Source: Capillidium heterosporum | Lineage: Eukaryota > Entomophthoromycota > Entomophthoromycetes > Entomophthorales > Capillidiaceae | Direction: 5' to 3' | Assembly (NCBI GenBank): GCA_016630905.1 | Contig: WBMQ01000009.1 | Location: 1,178,001-1,242,000 of the forward strand | Length of the DNA stretch: 64,000 nt | Shown here: positions 1-11,164 of the stretch, piece after piece | Layout of the letters: every line of letters starts with the position of its first letter | Position numbering within the stretch: the stretch's first letter is position 1 | Notes under the pieces: generated by a model | The model's input: only the letters and a program-made list of their open reading frames with translations | Told to the model about the DNA's origin: nothing | Databases searched by the model: none | Translations under genes and position numbers: made by a program

Positions 1-177
1 GAAAAGGTAGATCTCAATACCAAGCTGAACTTGTTCGATGATATTGCTATTGATGTAGATATAAGTATCCATGGGGACCACGTCTTAACTGGGTTGAGAT
101 ACCTCAACAGCCAATTTGAATTGAACGACAGCTTGGTAGATCTAAATTCACTATTGAATGGTAAAGTTACTATTTAA
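1..177 (+). CDS. 3' end of an unidentified gene (partial)
   Basis: An open frame runs from the left edge to a TAA at 175-177 and encodes a 58-residue tail that begins EKVDLNTKLNLFDD and ends LNSLLNGKVTI. It is acidic and rich in Leu, Asn and Asp, with no motif I recognise. It converges on the ZNHIT2-like gene, whose stop lies about 40 bases further on. The rest of the gene lies outside the window, so no function can be given. The exon could in principle belong to a longer multi-exon gene. Confidence 0.55.
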   Translation, partial: EKVDLNTKLNLFDDIAIDVDISIHGDHVLTGLRYLNSQFELNDSLVDLNSLLNGKVTI

Positions 178-218
178 AAATAATAAACATGTGCTATATC
201 GATTTTTAAGGTTTGGCA

Positions 219-1584
219 TTAAGCTTTATTAAAATGATTTACTTTATCTATTACCAATTTATAGAACAGTAGTTTTCTATTTGCATCTAAAGTGCTCCAC
301 ACTTTCCTAAAGAACTGGACCTTGGCTTCGAATTTCTTGTTGAATTTGGAGTTGGTTGGCCAATTTCTATTCCAATCTAGTAAATGGCAGAAAATCTTAT
401 CGACTTTATCAACTGAGTTTTGGTTCGAATCAACGTTGAAGATCTGCAACAAATCTTTGTAGCCTAAAGCAACTAGTTCCTTGCGATTCTCCAAGTTGAA
501 TATAGGCTCTATATTTAAAAAGTAGAGATACTGGTCAATTTCTAGTACACTTGGTTGAAGGTTGAGGAGGTCAGGAGTCAGCTTTTGAAACGTATCCAAT
601 ATCTCGTGGCCTCCATCTTTACCAAAAGTTCGATAACATACCGTGTAACCAAAGATAACCATGACTATTTGAGTTAAAACTACTGAAAAGTTGAGTTGTT
701 TAGGTAGATTGATAATAGGAGGCGGTTGTAAAGTTGGCTGATTATCGTAAGCGACATGGGAGATGGAGCTATCGTCTTGTTTATAATACCAAGGTAAGGT
801 TGTAGGTAGGAGTTGGTCGATATCAATCTTTTGGGAATGTTGCGCCAGTTTTATAAACTCTTGGCGTTGTTTAAAGGTTAAGGCATCCCATAACTCTCTC
901 TCCTCTATACTTTCCATCTCATCTATAAAGTGTAGTTTAGTTTTCATATACTTTAGCAAAGTTACCAAGTTCGAGGCCGGAAAACCTATCAACCAGCTGA
1001 GCTTCCAAATCAGAATCTAAACAATAAAACATTACTAGATATAAGAGAGGTTAGCATTACTTTCTGAATTGCCATCCATATCCAATTCACTTTCCAAATT
1101 GGCCTTCAACTTTAACCAGTCTAAAGAATCCTTTTCTAATTCGTCGTTGTGATTTGACAAGATCTTTAACGTTTTGTCCTTGTTATCGTCGGTTGTCGTC
1201 GTATTCTTCAAGTGAGTCTCAAACTCCTTCTTATAAAATTTTTCGCTGCAAGCTTCATGTTCCTATACAAAATAAATGAATTAATATATTCTTAAAAGAA
1301 GGCTTAAAATTACCTTGGACTTGTAACAGTTTAAATTACAGTAGCTTATACTACATTTTGGGCAGGCATATTGACTTGGGTTGACTTTACAACTAATAGC
1401 GAATGAATAGATTAATATTGTTATAAATGTTTAAATTAAATAGATACATTTTACATATAATCACTTGATTAGAAGCAGGCTGCACTGTCTCTACAAATTT
1501 AATAGACTGGTTATCTACATCGGCCCGATTGGATTTCTTAGTTATCGTTATCAGCTCTTCTACGTCTTCTTTACCCAACACCAT
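219..1584 (-). CDS. ZNHIT2: zf-HIT protein, ZNHIT2-like
   Basis: Five exons on the minus strand give a sensible frame: 1584-1448, 1392-1314, 1262-1061, 1016-966 and 922-219. Joining exons 1 and 2 creates CKICKVNPSQYACPKC, followed by YCNLNCYKSKEHEAC and then EKFY. This is a complete HIT-type zinc finger with the downstream FY signature of ZNHIT2. The following region (LDEMESIEERELWDAL, then KQRQEFIKL and LLPTTLPWYY) matches the ZNHIT2 pattern of an acidic stretch, a W.xLT..ER-like helix and an LP.W segment. In animals ZNHIT2 bridges the R2TP/RUVBL chaperone to U5 snRNP assembly; the same role here is inferred. The exon 1 donor (GTATCT) was chosen because it is the only one that restores the first Cys pair. 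The long C-terminal part after the zinc finger is otherwise poorly conserved. Confidence 0.8.
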
Positions 1585-1924
1585 TGAACTTTGAATTTTC
1601 TAAGCTGAATGAAAACTGCCACAACTATTTTGGCTTTCCCTTTTGCGTTTCTTTCAGAACATTTCCATTTTACTTATGAGTGTATATCCAATGAAACAGA
1701 GTAAAATGAAAATTTTGATGAGAATTATTGACTGATATAGATCTAACAAATAGAATTCATGCCTATTATATAGCTTCCTAAAAAGGCCAAGAATTAAACT
1801 GCATTTTCAAATTTGAAGGATGGCAATCGGCAAATATTTAGTAAACTTTCCAAACTTTACTTTTTCAAAGCAACGTCACATCCTTCGCTTTGTTCGACTT
1901 CAACACTTCAAGATAGAGTACAGA
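1585..1924. other. Intergenic, upstream of the ZNHIT2-like gene
   Basis: AT-rich DNA between the ZNHIT2-like start and the decayed isochorismatase copy. It presumably holds the ZNHIT2 promoter. I see no conserved site, RNA gene or open frame worth calling. Confidence 0.4.
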
Positions 1925-2705
1925 TATCAACTATATCAGCAGCTCATACCTTAACTTATTCAAATATGAGAAGGGTGGTTGTGTTGATATGTAACATCCA
2001 AGCCAAGTTTTGAACCGAGATTTATAACTTTCTTCAAACTATTTCTACAACTTCCAAGATGATAGTTTTGGATAGTAATATTTTAAACAACTAGGTAGTT
2101 GGAAACAAGTAGAGTTTTAGAAAGTAAAATAACAATCAGCAAACAGGTGCATCTTTTATTTAAGCAGTACTACATGAAATAGAACTTTCTGTTCTAGTAT
2201 CCTAAAGGCAAATTTCAAATCCATGTTGCAAGGTAGTAATTGAATCTAGCACTTGAAAATAGTTAAAGAGCTATACATTTTAGATACTGATATCTGTGTT
2301 TCCAAGTCTATTTTTCCTATTATTACATTTGGAGTTAAATTGCACTTAAAAATGTAAACTCCGCTATCTTATTTGATATTGTGGTAAATCTCACTTTAAT
2401 ACCGACATTTTAAACTATAGTTAAACCCACATCTGCATATTTCAATCCTGTATCGGTTTAGTCAATTTTGATAAGAATGTTCATATCTTAGCTGATGGTA
2501 TATCTTCTGCTATAAAATTTGAAACCAAAGTAGCTTTACAGGTAACTTGATTAAATATGTACGTAGTAATGTAGTTTTTCTAAAATAGCTATCAAATTGA
2601 TGGGTGTGCTTATAACTACTAGTAGTAATATACTTCTATAATTGATAGGGAACACTATATCGGAAAAATTGAAGAATATTTTGGACATCACTAAGTATAA
2701 ACTTG
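1925..2705 (+). pseudogene. Decayed copy of the isochorismatase-like gene
   Basis: This stretch aligns exon by exon with the intact gene at 3609-4440. The exon 1 counterpart near 1969-2056 keeps ATGAGAAGGGTGG and AACATCCAAGCCAAG but has an in-frame TGA just after it. The exon 2 counterpart near 2095-2146 keeps GTAGTTGGAAAC and ends at an acceptor-linked CAG. The TATCCTAA micro-exon is at 2198. The exon 5 counterpart (CTTAGCTGATGGTATATCTTC) lies near 2489, and the last exon near 2590-2700. Introns are still recognisable at matching places, so it arose by DNA duplication and not by retroposition. Differences are mostly substitutions towards A/T, with several stops and lost start context. It cannot encode the enzyme. 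Confidence 0.85.
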
Positions 2706-3608
2706 TAAAAAATGAATCTTCAATATATAAGTGGTAATGGATTGATGTCGAATTTAAAGCTTTTGGCAATAAGGTTGTGATGTTTATTCTGATATAATGG
2801 ACTATATAAATACGAAGTTTAACTTTTAAAACTATGAATGTTCCCAAGTTTTGACTTTCAGTTCAAAGTGACAGCCATATTATACTTTAATGGACTGGTA
2901 AAACTACATCTGCCGTTATTAAAGTTGGTTAGTCTTAGTATTTATTTCAACACTACTGGATATATAGGCATTACTTTAATACATTTTCAACTACTTGTAC
3001 GAGTACTATTTAGCAAAGTTTTCTTAGGATCAAACTACCCTACATTGTAAACTATAGCATATTTTCTAAATTCACTATGGTGAATTTAATAGAATTGGCA
3101 CTTTTGTAATGTTTTATAGCATCCTTTCAAATAAATCCCTACAATTTTTGAAAGCATTTTACTGTTGATGGAAGAGTTAGAAAATAACTAAAGCTCTACC
3201 TACATTAGTTGTCTTTGAATCTGTTTATAGTATTGTCTAGTCTTAATCACGTTTATGAATCAAACAATAAGGCTAAATCTTAGATATACATATATACCTG
3301 CATTAAAGTATCTGTTTAAACTTCCTTAAATATACAACTCTTTTTTTATTTTTAATTCCTACCTATAGTAAAAAGCCAAGATTTATTAAACTATAAGCCA
3401 TAGCTCTATGAAGATATATCTTGTGAAATTAAATTTGTAGCTGCACAATTGTTTGTTTGCATTTGCAGTTTGCAAGTAACTTGCTATCAGCAACTCTGTC
3501 ACAGCTGCATTTGCCATCCAATGAAAACCTGTCAACTCCACTAAGCTTACACAACGTCACTTGAAAAGCAAACCGCTCTCCGAATCCTTTACCTTTTGAA
3601 AAATTACC
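2706..3608. other. Intergenic between dead and live isochorismatase copies
   Basis: About 900 bases of AT-rich DNA. A 70-codon open frame at 2838-3050 has no family features and is probably chance. The last 150 bases before 3609 are richer in CA/CT and presumably hold the promoter of the intact gene. Confidence 0.4.
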
Positions 3609-4440
3609 ATGTCAGCAATCCGCAAGATAACCGCTTTGAACCCACGTCGGGTAGCTATGTTCGTATGTGACATCCAAGATAGGTTCCGCACCGAAATCTA
3701 CAACTTCCCCCATGTTGTTACTACTGCCTCCAAGATGGTACTTTTAAATTGTAAATTTTATGAGCTAATAGCAGGTTGTAGTTGGAGGCTGGTAAAGTTT
3801 TGGAAAGCAAAATCATTGTTACCGAGCAGGTATATTTATTATATTTAATTTCATGTACTAAATGTGTTTTTTCTTATTTAGTATCCTAAGGGTAGACATT
3901 TTATTTTATGGATTCATACTAATGGGCTTAGCTCTCGGAAGTACGGTAAAGGAACTAGATATTTCAACCGCTGCCATCTGTGCAGCTAAAACCAAATTTT
4001 CCATGGTTACCCCTGAAGTCGAACCCCACCTCAAAGATATTGATTCCGTTATCTTGTTTGGTATTGAAGTAATTTATTTATTGATGGTAAATTGTTAATA
4101 TATATAGTCTCACGTTTGCGTACTTCAAACTTGCTTCGACTTAATTAACCGTGGCATTGATGTCCACGTTTTAGCTGATGGGGTATCCTCTGGTAACCGA
4201 TTCGAAATTGGCATTGCCTTGCAGGTATTTAAATTTTTAGTTTAGTAAATTGATATAGTTGAATAGCGTATGCGATCAGAGGGAGCTACTATTACTACCA
4301 GTGATAGTTTGTTGTTCCAGTTGGTAGGTGACGCTAAGCATGAGAAGTTCAAAGAGATCTCCAATATCGTCAAAAAGTATATGCCCAGTACTAAGGCCAA
4401 CCCTTTAGCCTTCGCTCAGAGCTTCCAACCTAGTCTATAA
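3609..4440 (+). CDS. Isochorismatase-family hydrolase (ISOC1/ISOC2 type)
   Basis: Six exons: 3609-3737, 3782-3829, 3882-3891, 3932-4068, 4108-4224 and 4267-4440. The product has about 204 residues, the usual size for ISOC2. Visible family landmarks are VCDIQDRFR with the catalytic Asp (D21), IIVTEQYPKALGSTV, the AAKTKFSM segment with the catalytic Lys, FGIESHVCV with the presumed nucleophilic Cys, and the carboxy-terminal ARMR-like RMRSEGATITTSDSLLFQLVGDA block. The biochemical substrate of ISOC proteins is not settled, so only cysteine-hydrolase fold and family are claimed. Exon 3 is only 10 bases (TATCCTAAGG) but is needed to keep the YP(K/Q)xLG motif. A decayed duplicate lies about 900 bases upstream. 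Confidence 0.9.
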
Positions 4441-4941
4441 GTAGAGTAGTATATAAATTTAAGATACTTTTTTAGTATAAATTATATGGTTATTATCAGC
4501 CATCACTATGCATTGTATGTTTTTATAGATTATGTTGATTATACTGTATATCTGATTTTATTATCTATATATGCCTTCAATAAAAATACTTAAATTTTAA
4601 GTAACATGTGTTTTTAATTAACTATAAACACTATACTATTTCGATAATGTACAGCTAGCTGTATTAATATTCGTATGTAATGATAATACATTTAACCTTG
4701 TTGAATACTATGTGGATGCATATTTTAAAATATCGCTACTGTTTACTATCAAAATGGAAGCTTCTAGATGGAAAGTTGGCTTTGATTTAGCTCAAGTGCT
4801 CCAGCCAATCCAGTGCGTAGAATCTGCCATTCAAAGCTCAAGGTTCTAAAACCTGAATCGGTTAGACTTTGCAATCAATCTTGGTAGTTTCTGAAATTGA
4901 AAGTTTTTTCAAAGTTCCAATTTTACAACTATCATTTTAAA
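4441..4941. other. Intergenic, upstream of the WD40 gene
   Basis: AT-rich spacer between the isochorismatase stop and the WD40 start. Nothing is recognised apart from the presumed terminator of the former and promoter of the latter. Confidence 0.4.
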
Positions 4942-6807
4942 ATGAGTTCGGATTCAGAAATCAACCTAAGTGAGCCAGAGACCCCAGTTAGAAAAGTATC
5001 TAAATCGTAAGGTTATTAAAGTTTTAATGACTAACAATTTGTTTTTGTAATTTAGTTCAAAGGACAGTAATGGTAAAAAAACAAGTAATAAACGTAAGCT
5101 TAAATTTCATTGTTGTAATTTGACTTGAATTTTAAATTTATATTTCAATAGGAAGAAAGTCAAATGCTAATATTATCGAAATTTCTAAAGCATCTAGCTC
5201 ACGTTTAAATAGTACCAAATCGAAGCAATCAAAGGTAATTTAATAATATAACTCAGCTAAGTAGTTTGTTTTATCAGCTGAAAGGCTTCGACCCAGTTGC
5301 TATTCGTAAGCTATCATTCCATTTCATGGATACATATTGGTCTGAAGACTATGAAGACCGTATTGATTTCATTGACGAAGATCGTTTAAATAAGATTAAA
5401 ACAGAAATTTCCGACCAGGGTAAATTTAAACTATTGTATGAAATTTCAACTAACCATGGTTATTATTTAGGACCGATATTGAGTATGCAGCTGTCACCTG
5501 ATGGAAAGCTTTTAGCAACTTTCTGTCAACTTGGCCACGTCAAGCTATGGAACATGGAGGATTACACCTACCTAGCGACCCTACGAGATTACAGTGAATC
5601 CAACATCGACGAGTTTTACGTCGGTAGGTTCTCACCATGTCAGCAGTTCCTCTTAGTTGGTGGTAAGTTGAAAGACCGTAACGTTTGGTCAGCGAGTGAC
5701 AAGGACAACACCATTCTACCCTGTGTCATCAAAGTTTTCGACCTAGTAACTGGGAACGTTGTCAACCGCTTGGAAGCGCACACCGAGGAAGTTTTATCCA
5801 TAAAGCACCTGTATTACAAGGGCTTTCCCTACTACGTCTCTACTAGCCAGGATGGTACTATTTGGAAATGGCGTTTAAGTGAAGACCATAAAACAATAGT
5901 TTCCAGGACAAAATTCGAAGACAACGTTACTTCTATGGCCTTCAGCGTAACATTCTTACCCAATGTCGCCAATCGTTACTTTGTTGCTGCATGTGACGAC
6001 AAGCTCAAGATTTTCGATTTTGAACAAGAGCAGGTAAAGTTGTCCAAATTATATCTAGATGCTGACCCAAGTTTGACTAGGTTGTCAAAGTATTCGATAC
6101 CCCTTACACCTCATACTGTGACAGTGTCAAGGCAGTCACTCCCCGCCCCGAAGTCCTCATCCGATTGAATGAGATGGATACCGAAATCTCCGTCGATGAT
6201 AACACGGGATACGCCTATCTCATTACCCGTGGTGTGGAACTGAACTCTGAAAGTGGGGCGCTGAGCAATGATCATCAAAGTAAAGCTATCCTACATAGGC
6301 TGTTGTACCCTACCGAGACTGGTGGCAGCTTCGAACTAGATACTACCCAGACTTACCAACACCCAGAGTAAGGATTTTACCTAGCTACCATTGGAATAGC
6401 TTTACAACTTTTACTTACCATAATTTTAGTTATAAGACCAACTCGTGGTTTATGAAAGCTAGTAGCAACGGGAGGTATCTAGTGGCACCCACTGTAGATG
6501 GTTCCATCTACATCTTCGACCTTGTTTCTGGCGCCCTGGTTGGACGTCGTAACGATCACAGAGGTAATCAGATAGGTTCTTTTTAGTTTTATTTTGCTCC
6601 ACGATATATTTCGCTACTACCCCATTTTATAAACACTCACTTACCTTTATTAATCTCTAGCCTGCGAAGTACGTGATGTGCTGTTCCACCCTACACGTAA
6701 ACTCCTCCTCACTTGTGCTGACGGTTAGTTTTTAACCAATATGACTTCTAACTTTGATTTTATTCCTTCATCTAGATGGTAAAGTAGCCATCTACAGCCA
6801 TCCGTAG
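4942..6807 (+). CDS. WD40-repeat protein
   Basis: A multi-exon gene. It starts at ATG 4942 (MSSDSEINLSEPETPVRKVSKS), has three short 5' exons and a main exon from about 5276, and ends with TAG at 6805-6807. The N-terminus is Ser/Lys-rich and probably disordered. It is followed by a helical segment (LKGFDPVAIRKLSFHFMDTY) and a beta-propeller with repeats such as LSPDGKLLATFCQLGHVKLW, SIKHLYYKGFPYYVSTSQDG, AACDDKLKIFDF, LVAPTVDGSIYIFD and LLTCADDGKVAIYSH. A 35-base intron at 6090-6124 joins the two halves of the frame; exon joins near 6370/6429, 6563/6661 and 6725/6775 complete the last blades. WD40 propellers are usually protein-interaction platforms. I do not recognise the specific orthologue, so no pathway is assigned. 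Confidence 0.8.
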
Positions 6808-7677
6808 CCTATCCGATCCACATTTAGCCTGGTAAAGATTTTTACTTTTGTTTTGTCAGAGCTACAATCACCAAAATTATACCGTTCTCCATCTCCTTTT
6901 AACTACGCTCTATAGCATCATGTTGTTGCCTATATATCAAACTTACCTACTCAAATCAAAAGGTGCTTTTTAATAAATTTTTAACTTGGGTTTTATATAT
7001 TTCTTTTGATTAGGTTGCTGGTAGGTTGGTATTTAAAAAGCAATATTTTGTTCTAAATATAGTAACTATCAACTAAATATATGTTTTAACAAATGATTAG
7101 GACTTATATTTCAAAGTATGTTTAATATTTATTTATACAAATACATACCCAAAGTCAATATCTGCCATTCCTCCTAGAATGAAAACTTAGAACTTAGATA
7201 CTGAATATTCAAAAGCAATTGACTTTTGGAAGTATTGGTAGTATAAAATCAAGAATTTAGTATCCTTTCTGACCAGAAAGTTTAGGGCATAAAGTTCAAC
7301 TTATAAGAATTATATGCTATACATTTCACGACATACATCAACCTGTCTATCATATTTAATCAACTCCATGAAAAGTTGTCTTATACAAAGCGTGTTCAAA
7401 GTTAGAAAATATTAGGATAAAGGCAGGTAAAATGATAAAGTTGGATAATGAAAGAGAGTGAGATCAAGTTTTAATATTTAAGAATACTATACTATTATAC
7501 TATACTTACTGGGCTATAAAAACTTGTGACCGTTGTTCACTACAGTTTACAAAGATAATCTAAGAATAGTGGCATAGAGCCCTTACCCAACAAAGAAAAT
7601 TAAAATGTACAATTAAAACCTTCAGCTACAAACCAAAATGTAAAGAAAAACAAAAGTAAAAGATATCAAAAAATATG
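6808..7677. other. Convergent intergenic region
   Basis: About 870 bases between the 3' ends of the WD40 and NAT3 genes. It is AT-rich and holds no open frame or RNA gene that I can support. Confidence 0.4.
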
Positions 7678-8316
7678 TTAATAAAGTTCATCAGGATAGA
7701 CATCCCTCCCCAACGGTACCATCTTCTTCTTTCCCACATCCCATTCTGTAGACTTGCGCATATCCAAAGCATCTTCCTCGTCACTTTTACTACCCCCCGT
7801 CGAATAGTAGCCTAAAACCTTCCTATAAGTCACATACCCCAACTTTTCGTACATGGTAATAGCTACCAAGTTGGAATTTCTCACAAAAAGGTCGACAAAG
7901 TAAGCTTTATGCAAGCTACAGTAAATTTCCAACTTGTCCATAAGTTGTTTAGCTAAATTGAGTCTTCGGTACTGAGGTCCAACTGTCAAAGCAGTTACAT
8001 GTCCATGCCAATCGTCAGTTAAACCTTCTAGCTTGCCCATCATGTAGCCCATCAGTTGGTTGGAAGGAGAGCTTGATTTGTAAAATAAGGAGGGCCATTG
8101 GGCTAGGTATTGCAAATAGAAGTTTATGTTATACTGTAGAGTGAAATTAGTTTGTTGGATTTTAAAAAGATGTTACTGTTTCGGTTAGAGCATCTAGATT
8201 ACTATTTTAAATATAAATATAGGTTAGTACGTACTTAACAAAACTGTATAAATAATTTATTACACGTTGTTAAACTTGAATAGGTCGTCACAGCTGAAAG
8301 CTTCGATACTAGTCAT
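7678..8316 (-). CDS. NAT3: NatB N-terminal acetyltransferase catalytic subunit
   Basis: Three exons, 8316-8264, 8201-8177 (25 bases) and 8133-7678, encode 177 residues, close to the 178 of human NAA20. The product starts MTSIEAFSCDDLFKFNNVNL and continues DALTETYNINFYLQYLAQWP. It has the acetyl-CoA-binding core GHVTALTVGPQYRRLNLAKQ, then FVDLFVRNSNLVAITMYEKL and GYVTYRKVLGYYS, and ends with the DALDMRKS segment typical of Nat3/NAA20. NatB acetylates nascent proteins that begin Met-Asp, Met-Glu, Met-Asn or Met-Gln, together with the Mdm20/NAA25 ribosome anchor, which is not in this window. The gene is convergent with the WD40 gene. The identification is secure; the small middle exon is supported by exact alignment. 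Confidence 0.96.
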
Positions 8317-8914
8317 CGTTGGGGTTGGTTGTTATCTTGGTAAAGTAAAAAATAAAAGGTTCAAGAAATTTCAACAAAATTTTCAAATTGCAGCTCTTGA
8401 AGAGAAAAGTACAGATTATGAGAAATTCCTAAACGATCCTTGTGGAAAATTTTGCTTTTTTTGTTATTGACTTTTAGCAATGATTCAAGTGGAGGTTGAC
8501 TATTGTAAGAGGACTGAGGTTATTTTCAAATAGATGAGTAATTGTCGACATTTTAGAAAATCAAAGTATATTTGTAAACAAAAGTATATAATGGCAATTG
8601 AATGCACAGGTTTTTTTAAATGGACCTAAACTTGGGTGCTATATCTCATTCAGAAAAACTTAGTAAACTATTTAATATAGACTTCTGTAGTAAAAACACT
8701 GATGTACCGATTCTAGTCTTTTGGTATCACTTTAAATAGGAAGCGAAATAGACTATAAGGCTGCAATGTAAATTCTGTTTAACAGCAAAGATGTTTATTG
8801 AATATATATATTTAAGAATGCAGGATAGTTGGATAGAAAGCATAGGGATATTTAGTAGTAACTTAATAAAGAGAGTGGTATATTTTTAAGCCTTTGTGCT
8901 CCAACTTTAGTATC
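8317..8914. other. Intergenic, upstream of NAT3
   Basis: About 600 bases of AT-rich DNA holding the NAT3 promoter and the 3' flank of the coiled-coil gene. Nothing else is seen. The 67-codon plus-strand frame that overlaps NAT3 exon 1 is a shadow. Confidence 0.4.
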
Positions 8915-9244
8915 TTATTTATCCTCCTCCTCTTCATCTTTCTTTTCCTTTCTATCCACAGCCCTCATCAACCGTTCTTTCTCTTTTTCAAGGGTATCGT
9001 GCCTATCCAAGTAAAATTCATTTACCTTGGTAAGAAAGAGTAGGCTATCCTTTTCATCAGCTTTAAATTCATTTAATAAGGTATTTTCCTTATCTAGAAT
9101 TTGGTTGTTCAGCTTCAACTGTAAAGTTAGTTTTTTGTTTAGCTCTTGGACTTTCTGTAGGGCTTGGACTCTAGATTGTCGGTCTTGTTCAAATGGGAAA
9201 GGGGATAATATTTCAGCTTTTAAGTCGTCATAGGTTGGCTCCAT
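8915..9244 (-). CDS. Small coiled-coil protein, unknown function
   Basis: A single uninterrupted frame of 109 codons starting MEPTYDDLKAEILSPFPFEQ. Residues from about 22 to 100 are charged and heptad-like (VQALQKVQELNKKLTLQLKL, later LEKEKERLMRAVDRKEKK) with an acidic DEEEEDK tail, so a coiled coil is very likely. It is divergent from the uL3m gene, with 323 bases between start codons. Size and layout resemble small kinetochore, vesicle-tethering or prefoldin-like subunits, but no family signature is present and I do not assign one. Lack of an intron is slightly unusual for this region. Confidence 0.65.
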   Translation of the reverse strand: MEPTYDDLKAEILSPFPFEQDRQSRVQALQKVQELNKKLTLQLKLNNQILDKENTLLNEFKADEKDSLLFLTKVNEFYLDRHDTLEKEKERLMRAVDRKEKKDEEEEDK

Positions 9245-9567
9245 TGTCGTTTACTTGAATAACTTACAGCTAGGTTTAAATTTACAAGAGATTTCGGTAA
9301 TGTTTGAAGTTGGGAAGCCGAGTTGGTACAAACTGGAAAGGATGACTGAGTTGTCTTGAAAGAGGATTGAAACCGTTTTATAAGATTTGCTAACTCAGAT
9401 ATTCCAATGGTTTCTTAGTACATTGGTTAATTGATTGGTAGATTTTATCATTTCGCTTTACATCAAGTCAAAGATTTTGTTTAGAAAAAAATTTCAAAGC
9501 CAGTTCAATTGTCACTCCTCAATAGAATCCAATAGATCCCACCAAGAGTTAGAAAACGAGAGCAAAG
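9245..9567. promoter_or_regulatory. Divergent promoter region, coiled-coil gene / uL3m
   Basis: These 323 bases separate the two divergent start codons and must carry both promoters. No TATA box or known operator stands out. The plus-strand frame that starts at 9435 is out of frame with uL3m and is not called. Confidence 0.4.
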
Positions 9568-10678
9568 ATGTTTCGACTACTAACCCCGATAACAAAATCG
9601 ATATTCCAACCCTCAAAGACCCAACAGACCGTCAGGTTGCTAGCAACTCAGCAGTCCATCTACAAGCCCATCCCCAAATATGAGATAAAGAAAGTGGAGG
9701 AGGTACCCAACTCCGAATACAAACCTTTAGAAAGCAAACGCAGTGGTCTAATCCTGAGAAAGGTCGGTATGAGCTGTATCTGGGACAATTTAGGTCAACA
9801 AGTGCCTTGTACGCTATTGAAGTTAGATAACTTGACCGTAACTCAAGTAAAGACTTTGGACAGGGAAGGCTACTTTTCAGTGCAGTTGGGTAGTACCGAG
9901 ATAGAAGGTCGGAAGTTGCCTAAAGCTACCTTTGGTAAATTTTACAACAATGGATTGGTACCCAAACGCAAGTTGATGGAGTTTAAGGTCGATGCTGATG
10001 GCGTTATACCAGTTGGTAATACTTTATATTTTGATTTATATATAAATGGTTATATTTTAAAATTTAGGTACTGAGCTTAACGTCACTCACTTCGTACCTG
10101 GACAGTATGTTGACGTACAAGCACCGAGGTAATTTATTTATTAAATATATAAAGTTGCTGAATGTATAAATTTAGTATCGGTAAAGGTTTCCAGGGAGGT
10201 ATGAAGCGTCACAACTTCAAAGGGTTACGAGCAAGTCACGGTGTAAGTTTAACTCACAGAAGTATTGGTTCCACTGGGCAACGTGCCCAGCCCGGTAAAG
10301 TCTTCAAGGGCAAAAAGATGCCTGGGAGGATGGGTGGTCACTTTGTCACCGTACAGAATTTAAAAGTAATACTTTAATTGTATACCACCATTTACTAATA
10401 CACTTTTTGTTTCTATCCTACAACAGGTAGTTATGGTAGATAAAGTTAAGAACCTACTGTACGTCAAAGGTGCTGTCCCCGGCCATGACAATCAATTCAT
10501 CAAAGTTACCGATGCTGTAAAGAAAATTGGGCTACTCAAGTTCGGTCTTACCAAACAGCAGATTAGAGACAAAGTGGATGTTACTATCCCTTACCCAACT
10601 GTTGATCCCAAAATCCTGGGTGAGGTGGAGAACTTGGTCAAGGCTAAATCCTTTGTTGTAAGCCAGGAGAAGAAATAA
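9568..10678 (+). CDS. MRPL9: Mitochondrial large-subunit ribosomal protein uL3m
   Basis: Four exons: 9568-10015, 10068-10128, 10176-10365 and 10427-10678. The first 30 residues ([16 protein letters not shown], then TVRLLAT) are basic, hydroxylated and free of acids, as in a mitochondrial targeting sequence. The body is a bacterial-type L3: [20 protein letters not shown], then [16 protein letters not shown], then [32 protein letters not shown] and [20 protein letters not shown], ending with [12 protein letters not shown]. These are the classical uL3 signature blocks that line the peptidyl-transferase region of 23S-like rRNA. Length (316 residues) suits fungal Mrpl9. Introns fall inside the conserved core, and every join restores the expected uL3 sequence. 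Confidence 0.96.
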
Positions 10679-11160
10679 ATTTTTAAGGGGTTTAGTGAAA
10701 GGTGATATGCCTTTAAATTTGTTTTTAGTGAATTTTCTTAGTTATAGCAAGTAAAATTTCTGATAAGACATTATTTTAATAGATACTATAAGGCATATAC
10801 TTGATGGAATAAAATAGTACATACACTTGAAGCTTGAAATGGGTAGGTAAGATCTATAGTTGAAATTCAAATCAGGTTTATCACTAAATAGATCCTGGAG
10901 CTTCATATACAGATTACTAAATATATATTACTTGAAATGAAATTTATTTGTTAGGTATCTGTTTAAACTATAGTTAAGGATTCAGACTTAGCATTAACAT
11001 TAAACTTTAGCCAATACTTTTGTTAAAGACCTTAGCCACTCCTGACTAAAATTACTTATCATATAGTAAAATTCAAATTCAAATAGATTTTAAAGGTAAT
11101 AGGTACTATAGCAAAGTTTGAAAGATAGAAATTTATAAAAATTAGCAGTAGAAATCAAAA
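10679..11160. other. Intergenic between uL3m and the repeat nest
   Basis: About 480 bases of AT-rich DNA with no open frame or RNA gene recognised. The left limit of the repeat nest is not sharply defined and could lie inside this stretch. Confidence 0.35.
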
Positions 11161-11164
11161 TTTA

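Noticed and set aside
2838-3050. 70-codon plus-strand frame
   Set aside because: No homology to the nearby isochorismatase exons and no start context; composition is that of AT-rich spacer.
8267-8470. 67-codon plus-strand frame
   Set aside because: It lies across NAT3 exon 1 on the other strand, begins in its intron, and has no motif; NAT3 explains the conserved sequence.
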